Below, in pieces: positions 16,842-25,473 of a DNA stretch of 64,000 nt; the stretch's first letter is position 1; every line of letters starts with the position of its first letter. The notes under the pieces were generated by a model. That model saw only the letters and a list, made by a program, of their open reading frames with translations, had not been told where the DNA came from and did no database searches. This DNA comes from a virus, in IMG/VR virus record IMGVR_UViG_3300037391_000017, positions 39,415 through 103,414 of that record. One strand, written 5' to 3'. Made by a program: the position numbers and the translations under genes.

Positions 16842-19280
16842 ATGGTTCAAGACAATTCCATTTTCTATCCGCAAGCGCCCGTAACGCGGGGTCGTACTCA
16901 ATTGCAGTACGAGATTTTCATTGGTCGCGTGCTCTCCGTTGACCAAGAGCGGATAGTGTTGACACTAGAGGACATACGCGATGGCGTGATTTACAAGGAA
17001 GTTAACATCTTCCCGAGTGAGCATTCGTCGGTTGAATCAACCACCATTCACATGCCCGAGCAGTTCTCGATGTGCGTGGCGTGCCAAACACTGTACAATC
17101 AGGGGTTCAGTCAGGTCACCATCATAAGCTGGATCACGTCGAGCGTGACGAAGGCTCTGGACGCAATTGCTCAACGTCCGATCTCTGGCACTGTGGTTCA
17201 GGGAATGTCGGATCGTTTACGCGGCACCTACCGAAAGGCGTACCCCGGACAGAAGACCTCATCCTACACGGGTGGTTACACGGAAAAGATTGACACGGGC
17301 TGGGATCGCGCTGGGTATGACTTCAGTCGAGACCGTCTCGATCCAGAACGTCGGCAGTGGACTCAGGTCACGGGTCGGCATGTTGGGTACTCGGACGCTG
17401 GTCTCTCCTTCCGTGGCACAGTGAATCGCCCTAATGCGACCAACATTAAGCCCGCCGTGCTTCCCGATGGGAGCTACCAGTACGTGTATTATCTCGCGCC
17501 GGGATCGCAGCCCACTGACCGCTACCTATCGGGCAAACCCGACGTGATTCCATTCGTGGAAAACACGGAACTCACGCAGGAGTTCGCTCTCGATTATCCG
17601 CTACCCGTGGAGCTTATCCAGACTGATCTGTTCGATCAAATTCTTGGCACTACTCAATCCCCGTGGACTCGCACATCCGTTGGCGCATTACCCGTAACAG
17701 GTGCCGCTGTCGCCGAACCATTCTACGCAACAACGGGTAACCTCCCTCCAGCCGTCACTCCGAATGTTCTAGCGGATAATCAGACCTACCTCATTCAACA
17801 AGGCATTGACCACCCGTATGACACAACGGCAACTCCAGTCGGCCCAACTCTGAACGAGGGCCAAACCCCGCAACGTCGGGCATTCATTATTGAGAAGGTC
17901 GCTGGTACGCTGGTCGGCTACAACCGTTTTGACAAGGGAACCTATGGTTACGTGCTCAAGCCCGTTCTGTTTCCTTACACATCACAGGGTCGTTTCGGGG
18001 CGGATGTAGATAGTAGTTACTTGGCGGTTAAGGACTCGCCCAACCACGCTGAAGCCCGACTCGCTGCCTCGGCTCTCGCAATTCGGTTCCCCCACGAGTA
18101 CAACACGACTCGTCTCGATGTGACCAAAGAGGGATTCACAAGCATGGAAATTGGTTCTACGCTCCCGATGGAGAACAATCAGTTCGGAGGCGGGTATGAG
18201 CACCCGCACGGTGCTGGACGATCTTTGGAAGCCCACTTCGTCGGCAGCGTCAAGGCGGTCGTGGGTAAGAACCGCGATGAGGAAGAGGCCATCGATCTTC
18301 AGGCGTTAGGGCAAGTGGTTGTGCGTCTCGGGGCAGACGATCAGGGATTGCCCAATGCCCGTCGCAGCGTACAGACACAGACTCGTAGCAAGGCTGATGC
18401 CCCAGCAGCCCGCACATTGCAATATTGGGATGCTAACCATCTTGGGTTGAAAGTCGCGGGGGATTCAGGCGTCAACGCCATGGGCTACAACAAGACTGGA
18501 GCCGAAAGCATTTCGCTTCAGGCGGCATTCGACGGTGCGGCTGTTGTCCGCCTCGGTGCTCGTAACCCAGCGGCACTACGCCGCCATCTGATGAATGGCT
18601 ACATTGATGGCCCGGGCGTTCAAGCATGGAGCGTGGGAGATTCAGGTCGTATGGATTCTCATTCTCCGGGTCGTCCGAATTACGGAGGAGGAGACAGCAA
18701 GTATTCCTTCCACGACATGACAACCGCAGGTGCACCGACCTTGAACATGCTGCCGTACAACACGGCAGCATACAATGCACTCGGTACGCCAATCCCCATC
18801 AATCCGAATATAACGCCGCAGACGACGGCAATGGATCAGCACGGACTGTCGTTTGATTTTCACTCGGTACGAGACCTGTTGGTTCGCGTGGGGAAAAACC
18901 CAAGTTCTGGGCAGTCCATATTGATTGATTCGGCTGGCGGTTTGGTTGCAACTCTCGGGAAGGACAACCAAGGACGCTCGATCACGGCATCGTTTGACGG
19001 TGGGGTGCAGATCACCATTGCGGCAAACAACAGCGGCAAAGCCCTTCAGATCGAGCTTTTGGGTGATGTTGACATCGTACACGAAGGCAACTTGCAGTAC
19101 CTATGCACGGGCGATTTCGTCACGGAATGCACCACGTGGAACCATGTCAGCAAGACCGACACGGTATTTACGCAACAGAAAATGGTTCAAGCGTCTAACG
19201 CACGCCATACAATAGAGGCTCCCGATATCGTGCATAACCAAGGAACTCAGGTTTCAGCACCCGGGGGAGAGAATAGCTAA
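16842..19280 (+). CDS. Baseplate central spike (gp5/VgrG-like) protein
   Basis: An 812-residue protein. Residues about 25-110 (EIFIGRVLSVDQERIVLTLE) look like the OB-fold that joins the spike to the hub. The last ~130 residues are short beta repeats rich in Gly, Ser and Asn (GDVDIVHEGNLQYLCTGDF), as in the triple-stranded beta-helix of spikes. The middle (about 180-640) is unassigned. The gene follows the hub gene and shares one base with the next start codon (TAATG). It probably punctures the outer envelope. No lysozyme domain is present here, unlike T4 gp5; other proteins in the locus carry one. Confidence 0.7.
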   Translation: MVQDNSIFYPQAPVTRGRTQLQYEIFIGRVLSVDQERIVLTLEDIRDGVIYKEVNIFPSEHSSVESTTIHMPEQFSMCVACQTLYNQGFSQVTIISWITSSVTKALDAIAQRPISGTVVQGMSDRLRGTYRKAYPGQKTSSYTGGYTEKIDTGWDRAGYDFSRDRLDPERRQWTQVTGRHVGYSDAGLSFRGTVNRPNATNIKPAVLPDGSYQYVYYLAPGSQPTDRYLSGKPDVIPFVENTELTQEFALDYPLPVELIQTDLFDQILGTTQSPWTRTSVGALPVTGAAVAEPFYATTGNLPPAVTPNVLADNQTYLIQQGIDHPYDTTATPVGPTLNEGQTPQRRAFIIEKVAGTLVGYNRFDKGTYGYVLKPVLFPYTSQGRFGADVDSSYLAVKDSPNHAEARLAASALAIRFPHEYNTTRLDVTKEGFTSMEIGSTLPMENNQFGGGYEHPHGAGRSLEAHFVGSVKAVVGKNRDEEEAIDLQALGQVVVRLGADDQGLPNARRSVQTQTRSKADAPAARTLQYWDANHLGLKVAGDSGVNAMGYNKTGAESISLQAAFDGAAVVRLGARNPAALRRHLMNGYIDGPGVQAWSVGDSGRMDSHSPGRPNYGGGDSKYSFHDMTTAGAPTLNMLPYNTAAYNALGTPIPINPNITPQTTAMDQHGLSFDFHSVRDLLVRVGKNPSSGQSILIDSAGGLVATLGKDNQGRSITASFDGGVQITIAANNSGKALQIELLGDVDIVHEGNLQYLCTGDFVTECTTWNHVSKTDTVFTQQKMVQASNARHTIEAPDIVHNQGTQVSAPGGENS

Positions 19281-22200
19281 TGGGAAGTGCACCTTCAGGC
19301 AGTCTTTTTCCGATCTTAACACCGGGGGCAATTGTCCGCCACACCCCTGCTGGCGATCCCACCATCGAGCAATACTACCACCAAGCGATGGAAGATGGGC
19401 GCTTGCTCGAAGCCTGCGTTGGGGATGCCAACAACTGGCTCCTCGAAATGAAGATGCGGATCACCAAGGATATCAACACTTGGTTGAGCATGAACCAACT
19501 CGCCGTGGATGGTCAGCTTGGTCACAGACCCCGAGTGCCGAAGTACATCGCGGATTCAATTCAGTTGTTGCATACCGTTAGCCAGTACCAGAAGGAGTTG
19601 GCGGGCGTTGCTACGGCTCTCAACCAGAACATCACGCTGCTGCTGACGATGAAAAACACCTTGACGGGATACGTTCAATCGACCTTGAACGCTCTTGCAA
19701 ATCTGTTGAATAACATCTGTAATTGGAATCTTCCGAAGATACCATCCCTTCCAGTTTTGCTTGCCAGTGGGCACTTCAATTGGAACGGGTTTCAGTTTTC
19801 ACCGTTGCAGGGGTTTGCTAAATCCATCGGCAACTTGCCAAATCTCAACTTCAATTTCTCGTTCAGCCAGTGCAACCTTTTGAGTTTGGGTGCCAACCCC
19901 ACTACTCAGCCGTCCTCGATCACCACGTTGGGCGGACTGACCATCAACCCGTCAGGATTGTTCACCCCGCCGCTCGGCGGCACCATAGCGACTGGAACCG
20001 AAACTCCAGCGCAAATGCAAGCGATCACCACGCCTCCAATCTACGGGCCTACATTCAATCCAAACTCCTCTATGTTGGGCGCGGTTCCCGATCCCCACAC
20101 AATCATCGACAACTACCAGATGCCGCCCGCCACATATCAGAGCAACATCGTGAGTATCGTGCCCGCTCTCCGTGGCGACACCATAGAACCGACTGATCCC
20201 GACTACGCTAATCCGAATCTGACGGTTCGACAGGCGAAGCTTCGCCAAGACTTGGTGCATTACATCACGCTTGAACAGGTGGTCGCGTCGAACTATGACC
20301 CGTTCATCACATCCGCGTGGTTGTTCTACTTGCAAATCTGCCGCACTGGGCGCGGCGGTAACTGGATTACGAATTTCCAAGCGGCCTACAATCAGTACAT
20401 CGTGCCGTCTCTCACTTCACTGGCAAACAATCCCGTTCCGTGGAACAATGTCCTCGGCAGTCTCGGTGATTTTTATGAGGGTGCGTGGCTCGTTGGAACA
20501 AACTATTTAGCTGGAGATGTGGTTGTCTATAACAGCACGTTCTACATCGCACTCGTCGCAAACACTGGGTTTGAACCCGATACCAACCCCGCCACTTGGC
20601 AAACCCCCATTCCCACGGACATCGTGTACCAGAACACGCCCACGGACATACCGCTGATCGATGTGCTCACCGCCGCAGGCGCGGGTACGCAAGCTCAACT
20701 GAACATTCTGTGGAAGCTGAGCTACGTTGAGGCGTCCTTGCTGGGTTACACTCGGACGACGCTCTGGGATGGCGGTGGGGATTCGAACTACCTTTCGGGA
20801 TTCACTGGAACTGATTTGGATTACGAGCCCACGGCTATCGTTACCACAAATACGACAAGCGAAATTCTGGGATCAGGTACGGCAGCGTACCCCGTGTCCG
20901 TCATCATTCCAACCGCAATCAAGGTGATCTTTGATGAAGTTGTGGCACAAGCGACTCTCAACATTGCGAATGACATAACGTATCAGTCGCCCTACCCGAA
21001 ATTCAAGTACGTTTACGATCAGTTCGCCGAGGCTACACTCGTAGACAGATTCACGCAATTCTGGCGGACTTTCAACTACAATTTATTGGTGCTGCTGGCT
21101 CAAGACCCATACCTCGTGTCGTTCGTGGTAACGTATGAAGGGGCGCTGGACTCCGCGATTGACCCGTTGGGTGACCCCACAGACTACAACGCCGTATCAG
21201 CGGATGCCGCGAGTCGCAACCGTGGTTGGACGCCCGGAACCCCGCTGTTGAATATCCCGACCGCACCCATCGTTGCATACGTCAATTCCACCCCGCCGAC
21301 CAGTGCGAACAACGGCTGGCTTTCGCCGACCCAATTTGATGCTAACGCATTCTTGATGCGTCCCGACGTTCAGGCACTTCCGATTCCAACGCAGTTAGCC
21401 ATGCTGCGGACGAACATTAGCTATGCGGGGCTGAGCCTCTTCCTACAACAGGCGATCACGGGGTTCAACACCGCGATTACCAACGCCCAAAACGCCATTG
21501 CATCGGCATCGCAGTTGGGGTTCTATGTGAGCGCCAATGGTCAAACAGTTACGTCCCCCGTGCCAGTAGTTTTTACAACCACAGGAGCCAACAATTTTGA
21601 CATGAGTGGGTACGTCACAGGCCCGTCCACGTTTACCATTCAGAACGCAGGAAACTTCGCGGGATACGGTGAGATTGACTGGGATGTGACTACGGCGGGT
21701 TCTTTTACCATCACGGTGACTCAGAATGGCATTCCGATTTCTACCACAACGTCAGACCTCGTGGTTGGATCACCAGAAGCCATGCAGTTCTCGTTCACAG
21801 GAAATTTCGCGATAGGGGACGTTATACAGGTGATTGCTCAGAGTACGTCCAGTTCACAGATTCTAACGACTGGCTATTTCAGCATGATTCAAACAAGCTC
21901 AACCCCCGCCCCCGCTCCTCCGTCAGTGGTTGTCATGGATGATTCAAGCCAGTTCACCGCTGACGCCACGATGATTGCGGGCACTGTAGTGCAGGTACAA
22001 CCCGATGGCGGGATAGCCCCGCTCAACTTGTTCGTGTCATCGTTGGATTCAACATTAGGAACAAACGCTCAGATTATTGCCCCGAATCAGATTCTCGTCA
22101 CCGTCAATGGGCATTATTTTGTTCCGAGTGACATCATCACGTTTACGGGTACGAGCGGCATAACCCCCGCCGTCAACGGGCCGACTGTTGCAGCGATAGT

Positions 22201-22867
22201 CACCGCAGTGACACCTACGTCGATCACCGCCACACTTTATGGGGTGAACTCTCCCATGTCGTGGGCACCATCCTCAGCGGTAACAAGCCCCGGAACCATA
22301 AATCTCATGGATCAATCGGGAGTCGTCGTTCAATACCCCCTCTCGGATGGTGTTCTAACGGCGGCGGGAGCGATCACCAGTAGCGTAGCCGCAGGCGTTA
22401 CCTATGGCGGGCAGTTCGGAGTGGTTGGAGCAAGTTTTGTGGTAGGTGGTTTGGTTTACGCGGGTATGGGCGGCGTCCTGACGCAGAACTATGCCGCGAT
22501 CACCGCTTCGCCTCTCACTATCACCGCAACCGCAACCGCTGGCGGCGTGCTTACCGTCACAGCAACCAGTCCAGTTTCGCTTGTCGGGGCTTCCGTGCTC
22601 CTGTACGACACAGCCGAGACCAGCACTTTGAACGGTCAAACGTTCGTCGTCACATCTATGGTTTCCTCGGGTTCCCCGCCGACCTACACTGGTTTCAAAA
22701 CCAGCAGCACATCTACGTCGGGCGTCACCATCCCTGATGGATTGAACAACTCGTCGGACACGGGCACCGCCAATCCAGCCGTGGATTATATCGTCTGCGT
22801 CGGTCGGGCGGTCTCAGGCACCGAACTCATCTACGAGCCCCACATCCCAACCCTCGTCGTCCCGTAA
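19280..22867 (+). CDS. Large baseplate/tail structural protein with carbohydrate-binding-like segment
   Basis: A 1195-residue protein with a helical N-terminal quarter (residues 25-150). A Phe/Asn/Leu-rich stretch follows, with short motifs FNWNGFQF and LNFNFSF. Residues about 398-440 (GAWLVGTNYLAGDVVVYN, then NPATW) match the spacing of Trp and Tyr in CBM5/12 chitin-binding modules. From about 740 it consists of beta-rich modules, one of which resembles a module recurring in other tail proteins of this window. It is last in the hub cluster, before the lysis promoter. Probably a baseplate arm or surface adhesin; not assigned to a named family. Confidence 0.6.
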   Translation: MGSAPSGSLFPILTPGAIVRHTPAGDPTIEQYYHQAMEDGRLLEACVGDANNWLLEMKMRITKDINTWLSMNQLAVDGQLGHRPRVPKYIADSIQLLHTVSQYQKELAGVATALNQNITLLLTMKNTLTGYVQSTLNALANLLNNICNWNLPKIPSLPVLLASGHFNWNGFQFSPLQGFAKSIGNLPNLNFNFSFSQCNLLSLGANPTTQPSSITTLGGLTINPSGLFTPPLGGTIATGTETPAQMQAITTPPIYGPTFNPNSSMLGAVPDPHTIIDNYQMPPATYQSNIVSIVPALRGDTIEPTDPDYANPNLTVRQAKLRQDLVHYITLEQVVASNYDPFITSAWLFYLQICRTGRGGNWITNFQAAYNQYIVPSLTSLANNPVPWNNVLGSLGDFYEGAWLVGTNYLAGDVVVYNSTFYIALVANTGFEPDTNPATWQTPIPTDIVYQNTPTDIPLIDVLTAAGAGTQAQLNILWKLSYVEASLLGYTRTTLWDGGGDSNYLSGFTGTDLDYEPTAIVTTNTTSEILGSGTAAYPVSVIIPTAIKVIFDEVVAQATLNIANDITYQSPYPKFKYVYDQFAEATLVDRFTQFWRTFNYNLLVLLAQDPYLVSFVVTYEGALDSAIDPLGDPTDYNAVSADAASRNRGWTPGTPLLNIPTAPIVAYVNSTPPTSANNGWLSPTQFDANAFLMRPDVQALPIPTQLAMLRTNISYAGLSLFLQQAITGFNTAITNAQNAIASASQLGFYVSANGQTVTSPVPVVFTTTGANNFDMSGYVTGPSTFTIQNAGNFAGYGEIDWDVTTAGSFTITVTQNGIPISTTTSDLVVGSPEAMQFSFTGNFAIGDVIQVIAQSTSSSQILTTGYFSMIQTSSTPAPAPPSVVVMDDSSQFTADATMIAGTVVQVQPDGGIAPLNLFVSSLDSTLGTNAQIIAPNQILVTVNGHYFVPSDIITFTGTSGITPAVNGPTVAAIVTAVTPTSITATLYGVNSPMSWAPSSAVTSPGTINLMDQSGVVVQYPLSDGVLTAAGAITSSVAAGVTYGGQFGVVGASFVVGGLVYAGMGGVLTQNYAAITASPLTITATATAGGVLTVTATSPVSLVGASVLLYDTAETSTLNGQTFVVTSMVSSGSPPTYTGFKTSSTSTSGVTIPDGLNNSSDTGTANPAVDYIVCVGRAVSGTELIYEPHIPTLVVP

Positions 22868-22974
22868 CCAGTAACTCCATTGTTTTCAACGCAGGGATAA
22901 CCCCTTTCTTTTCAACACATGATGTAAGTCCTTTGTTTTCAACGTATAATTCCTATCTTTTCCTGATTATGGGC
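22868..22974 (+). repeat. Three direct repeats upstream of the lysis cassette promoter
   Basis: Three copies of CC(A/T)TTSTTTTCAAC lie at 22877-22890, 22903-22916 and 22930-22943, spaced 26 and 27 bp, with a partial fourth copy (CCTATCTTTTCC) at 22952-22963. The even spacing of about 2.5 helical turns and the position just before an extended -10 promoter suggest protein-binding sites controlling lysis or late genes. No array of longer spacers exists, so this is not CRISPR. Confidence 0.55.
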
Positions 22975-22983
22975 TGGTATAAT
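22975..22983 (+). promoter_or_regulatory. Extended -10 promoter for lysis cassette
   Basis: TGGTATAAT at 22975-22983 is a consensus extended -10 element; no good -35 is present, but three direct repeats lie upstream and may bind an activator. The transcript would start near 22990 and carry a ribosome site (AAGGGG) before the lysin start at 23027. Confidence 0.65.
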
Positions 22984-23026
22984 AGTGGGAGCGATAGTAA
23001 AATGGAACGAGAGAAAGGGGACGACT

Positions 23027-23563
23027 ATGAAAAACATACGAGCACTTCTGGTACTCGCTGTTCTGACGATCACCCCGATTTTCGCTCGGGCACAGGCGGT
23101 GGACACCGACAAGGTGCACTCTCTGGCGGTCGCTATCGCCAAGGCTGAGGGCTTCGGCGTCAAGGGCACCGTCCCTACTCGCTACCACAACCCGGGCGAC
23201 ATCCGCAGCCGCCTGCCACACGCCTACAAGGGTCAGATCGGCCTCAACCATCAGGGGTACGTGATCTTCAAGAACGACAAAGCTGGCTTCGCGGCTCTCG
23301 AAACAAATCTGCTTCTGATGGCTTCGGGCGATTCCAAGTTCTATGGCCCTAGCATGACCATTACCAAGGTCGCCAAGGTGTACGCTACTGGCTGGCGGCT
23401 CTGGTCGAAGAACGTTTGCAAGACCCTCGGCGTGCCGCCGACCACCACCCTGCGGGCGTACTTCACGCCTGAGGAGATCGTGGCTCCGACCGTCCCCATG
23501 ACCTCCGTGATGATCGAACTCCCCAACATGGGAATTGTGCTTCCCATTCTTGCGGAAAATTAG
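23027..23563 (+). CDS. Secreted lysozyme-like lysin
   Basis: A 178-residue protein starting MKNIRALLVLAVLTITPIF at ATG 23027, six bases after AAGGGG. The first ~22 residues form a signal peptide or signal-anchor ending near ARAQA. The remainder (SLAVAIAKAEGFGVKGTVP, HNPGDI) belongs to a lysozyme-like group with an NPG(N/D) signature, and it aligns with the N-terminus of the 511-residue hub protein. A signal-arrest-release or Sec-exported endolysin is likely, since it opens the lysis cassette. The stop is TAG and is in frame with the next gene. Catalytic residues were not identified. Confidence 0.7.
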   Translation: MKNIRALLVLAVLTITPIFARAQAVDTDKVHSLAVAIAKAEGFGVKGTVPTRYHNPGDIRSRLPHAYKGQIGLNHQGYVIFKNDKAGFAALETNLLLMASGDSKFYGPSMTITKVAKVYATGWRLWSKNVCKTLGVPPTTTLRAYFTPEEIVAPTVPMTSVMIELPNMGIVLPILAEN

Positions 23564-23569
23564 TATCAT
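23564..23569 (+). promoter_or_regulatory. Putative leaderless promoter (-10 TATCAT)
   Basis: AGTATCAT lies directly after the lysin stop codon, with the hexamer TATCAT ending six bases before the ATG at 23576. This spacing would place the transcription start at or next to the start codon, as at several other genes in the window. No -35 is evident. Confidence 0.4.
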
Positions 23570-23575
23570 AGAAGT

Positions 23576-23824
23576 ATGAAAGTAATCCGCGTTGATTTAC
23601 CACCTGAATTGCATGAGTACCTAACGACCGTCATCAAGCGGTATTCGTCAGCGGGCATCGACCCCGAAGAGGGGATGATCCTGTTCCACCTGTGGGACTT
23701 CGTTGCTAAGCGAGCGCAGGTCATCGAACTCGACATGCCGAAAGCCACTACCGCCCCCACTCCGCAGCCGCCAGTTCAGGTTCCTAACCCACCAGCCGAC
23801 GAGGATGATCTAGGGGATCGGTAA
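23576..23824 (+). CDS. Small hypothetical protein in lysis cassette
   Basis: An 82-residue protein (MKVIRVDLPPELHEYLTTVI) with a likely ribbon-helix or short globular N-terminus and a Pro/Ala-rich acidic tail. No ribosome site is present; a -10-like hexamer lies just upstream, so it may be translated from a leaderless mRNA, or reached by amber readthrough from the lysin, which is in frame five codons upstream. The stop overlaps the next start as TAATG. Function unknown. Confidence 0.6.
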   Translation: MKVIRVDLPPELHEYLTTVIKRYSSAGIDPEEGMILFHLWDFVAKRAQVIELDMPKATTAPTPQPPVQVPNPPADEDDLGDR

Positions 23825-24096
23825 TGCTGCCCCTTCTTCGCCTCTTCGTGTTGCACCATCTGCATCTCGCAATCGCAGTGGACGCCGCGCTCCATGGCTT
23901 GACCATCGGCCTGTCCATTCTCGCGTTGATCTGGACTTTCAAATTCATCAAAGCGGTTAGAGCCCATCCCCGAGCAACCAAAAAAGCGAAGTTGATTTCC
24001 TACTGCATGGTTCCGATTGTTCTGTCCTTCATCGTCAATACGTTCCAGAGTTTTTATGCTTGTGCTACTCAGTATCACCAATGGTGGAATCGATAA
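23824..24096 (+). CDS. Putative holin (two membrane helices)
   Basis: A 90-residue membrane protein with two hydrophobic segments, about residues 20-44 (DAALHGLTIGLSILALIWTF) and 58-75 (SYCMVPIVLSFIVNTF), separated by a basic loop (RAHPRATKKAK). Small size, two helices and position between a lysin and other lysis genes fit a class II-type holin. Start and stop both overlap neighbours as TAATG. The holin call is inference; any small membrane protein of the cassette would look similar. Confidence 0.5.
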   Translation: MLPLLRLFVLHHLHLAIAVDAALHGLTIGLSILALIWTFKFIKAVRAHPRATKKAKLISYCMVPIVLSFIVNTFQSFYACATQYHQWWNR

Positions 24097-24497
24097 TGAA
24101 ACGCATCCTCGCTGTCGTACTTTTCGCACTATCCGCAGTGGCTTTTGCTCAAACCCCAACTCTCACAGGCAAGTGGACAATCGAATGGATGAAACCGGGA
24201 GGCAGCAAAACAAACAAGGTCACGCTGACGGAGACCAATTCCCTAATCACTGGAACCTACGCCTCTGACTACGGCGAAGTCTGCAAGGTCAGTGGTCGTT
24301 CCGCCGAGAGGATCACGCTTCGTGTCGAGTGCGCCTACTGGCACATGACGATGGACGGCAAATTCTCGGATGACGAGATTGACGGCACTTACACTACCTC
24401 GGGCGAAACCCCTACGAATCGTCATTGGGAAGGCGCGGGCGAGTTTGACATGACGAGAGACGCCTGCTGGTTGCCTGAGGGCTGCGGCGGCAAATAA
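24096..24497 (+). CDS. Secreted small beta-rich protein
   Basis: A 133-residue protein starting MKRILAVVLFALSAVAFAQ at ATG 24096, a classical signal peptide with cleavage after AFA. The mature part (GKWTIEWMKPGGSKTNKVTL and following) has short beta strands and four cysteines, resembling calycin or lipocalin-like extracytoplasmic proteins. Within the lysis cassette it could act in the periplasm, for example as an antiholin, lysin inhibitor or superinfection factor, but nothing shows which. Start overlaps the upstream stop; its own stop overlaps the next start. Confidence 0.6.
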   Translation: MKRILAVVLFALSAVAFAQTPTLTGKWTIEWMKPGGSKTNKVTLTETNSLITGTYASDYGEVCKVSGRSAERITLRVECAYWHMTMDGKFSDDEIDGTYTTSGETPTNRHWEGAGEFDMTRDACWLPEGCGGK

Positions 24498-24673
24498 TGG
24501 CTGATCTAGACAACCCATATCGGATGCTCCCGACCGACGACGGCGGGCAAAGCTATCAGATGGAGTGCGTCTTCTGTAAAGAGTGGGGCAACATCATGTC
24601 CCGCAACCCGTTCGCCCACACCGCCGACTGTCCAGCGGGTATTCGTGAAAAGCAGCTTTCACCCTCTAAATAG
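24497..24673 (+). CDS. Small putative zinc-binding protein
   Basis: A 58-residue reading frame, MADLDNPYRMLPTDDGGQS..., that starts in a TAATG junction with the preceding gene. Cysteines and histidine in CVFCKEWGN and HTADC form a possible C2HC zinc site. Coupled start and tight packing support it as a real gene; function unknown. It stops at TAG. Confidence 0.55.
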   Translation: MADLDNPYRMLPTDDGGQSYQMECVFCKEWGNIMSRNPFAHTADCPAGIREKQLSPSK

Positions 24674-24687
24674 AGGGATTGAAGGTC

Positions 24688-25473
24688 ATGCTAGACGATA
24701 AAAGCTTGCTGGAACTGTGTTTGAGCATCTCAGGGAAGTTTGAGGCCGTTGGCGCTCCTTCCTACTCCGATGTCGCGGGCAATTTTGACGGCATGGGCAT
24801 CTCCTGCGGTGTCCTCCAGTGGAATGCAGGCCAAGGCACCCTACAGACCCTCATCACCGCCATTGGCAACGCCATGGGCTGGGACAAGGCCAAGACGTTC
24901 TTCTCCTCCGACATCCAGCAGTTCAGCACTCTCAAGCCAGCAGACGCTATCGCGTGGTGTCAGCAGCACTACCTCACGACAGGTTCCACACAGATCGATC
25001 CGGGGGCAAAAGCCCGCTGGGTGAATTTTCTCGGCCAACCCGAATCCATCGCCGCACAGGTAGCCTCGGCAACCAACGGCGTTCTGGGGCACGCGAAGCG
25101 TGAAGTCACCGCGTACTGCCCTGATTATGTGGATGCCAATCGTCCGTATGCGTTTTTCTTTGATCTCGTCACGCAGGAAGGCGGCATGACAGTGGGACAC
25201 CAAACGGTGCCTCCGATTCCATCTGGTCAGACGCCTGATGTCTCAGACGCCCTCAGCTATGCCAGCACGCAGGATGGGGTTTGTGCGATGACGTGGAAGA
25301 TAAACTCGGACAGCGACAACCTCGCGAAACTTCTCCTGCACTACGCTTACGCTCGTTCGCAATTCGCGAATTCCAAATTTCAATGGGATACTCTCTCGCG
25401 GCGAGGCACCATCGCATGTCGCGGCGGTCGAGTTCACGAAGCCACGCTTGACCTTACGTCGATCCTCGATTAA
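24688..25473 (+). CDS. Lysozyme-like peptidoglycan hydrolase (putative endolysin)
   Basis: A 261-residue protein from ATG 24688 (MLDDKSLLELCLSISGKFE); a TTG nine bases earlier is also possible. The signature NFDGMGISCGVLQWNAGQG is typical of a lysozyme-superfamily group seen in phage and secreted proteins, in which an early glutamate (here in SGKFEAVG) and the G-x-LQW loop shape the active site. No signal peptide is seen, so it would need the neighbouring holin, or act from the virion. Last gene of the lysis cassette and convergent with the following minus-strand gene, whose end it overlaps by 4 nt. Confidence 0.6.
   Translation: MLDDKSLLELCLSISGKFEAVGAPSYSDVAGNFDGMGISCGVLQWNAGQGTLQTLITAIGNAMGWDKAKTFFSSDIQQFSTLKPADAIAWCQQHYLTTGSTQIDPGAKARWVNFLGQPESIAAQVASATNGVLGHAKREVTAYCPDYVDANRPYAFFFDLVTQEGGMTVGHQTVPPIPSGQTPDVSDALSYASTQDGVCAMTWKINSDSDNLAKLLLHYAYARSQFANSKFQWDTLSRRGTIACRGGRVHEATLDLTSILD

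Noticed and set aside
22877-22963. Possible CRISPR array
   Set aside because: Repeats are only 14 bp with 12-13 bp gaps, imperfect and few; they fit regulator sites better.
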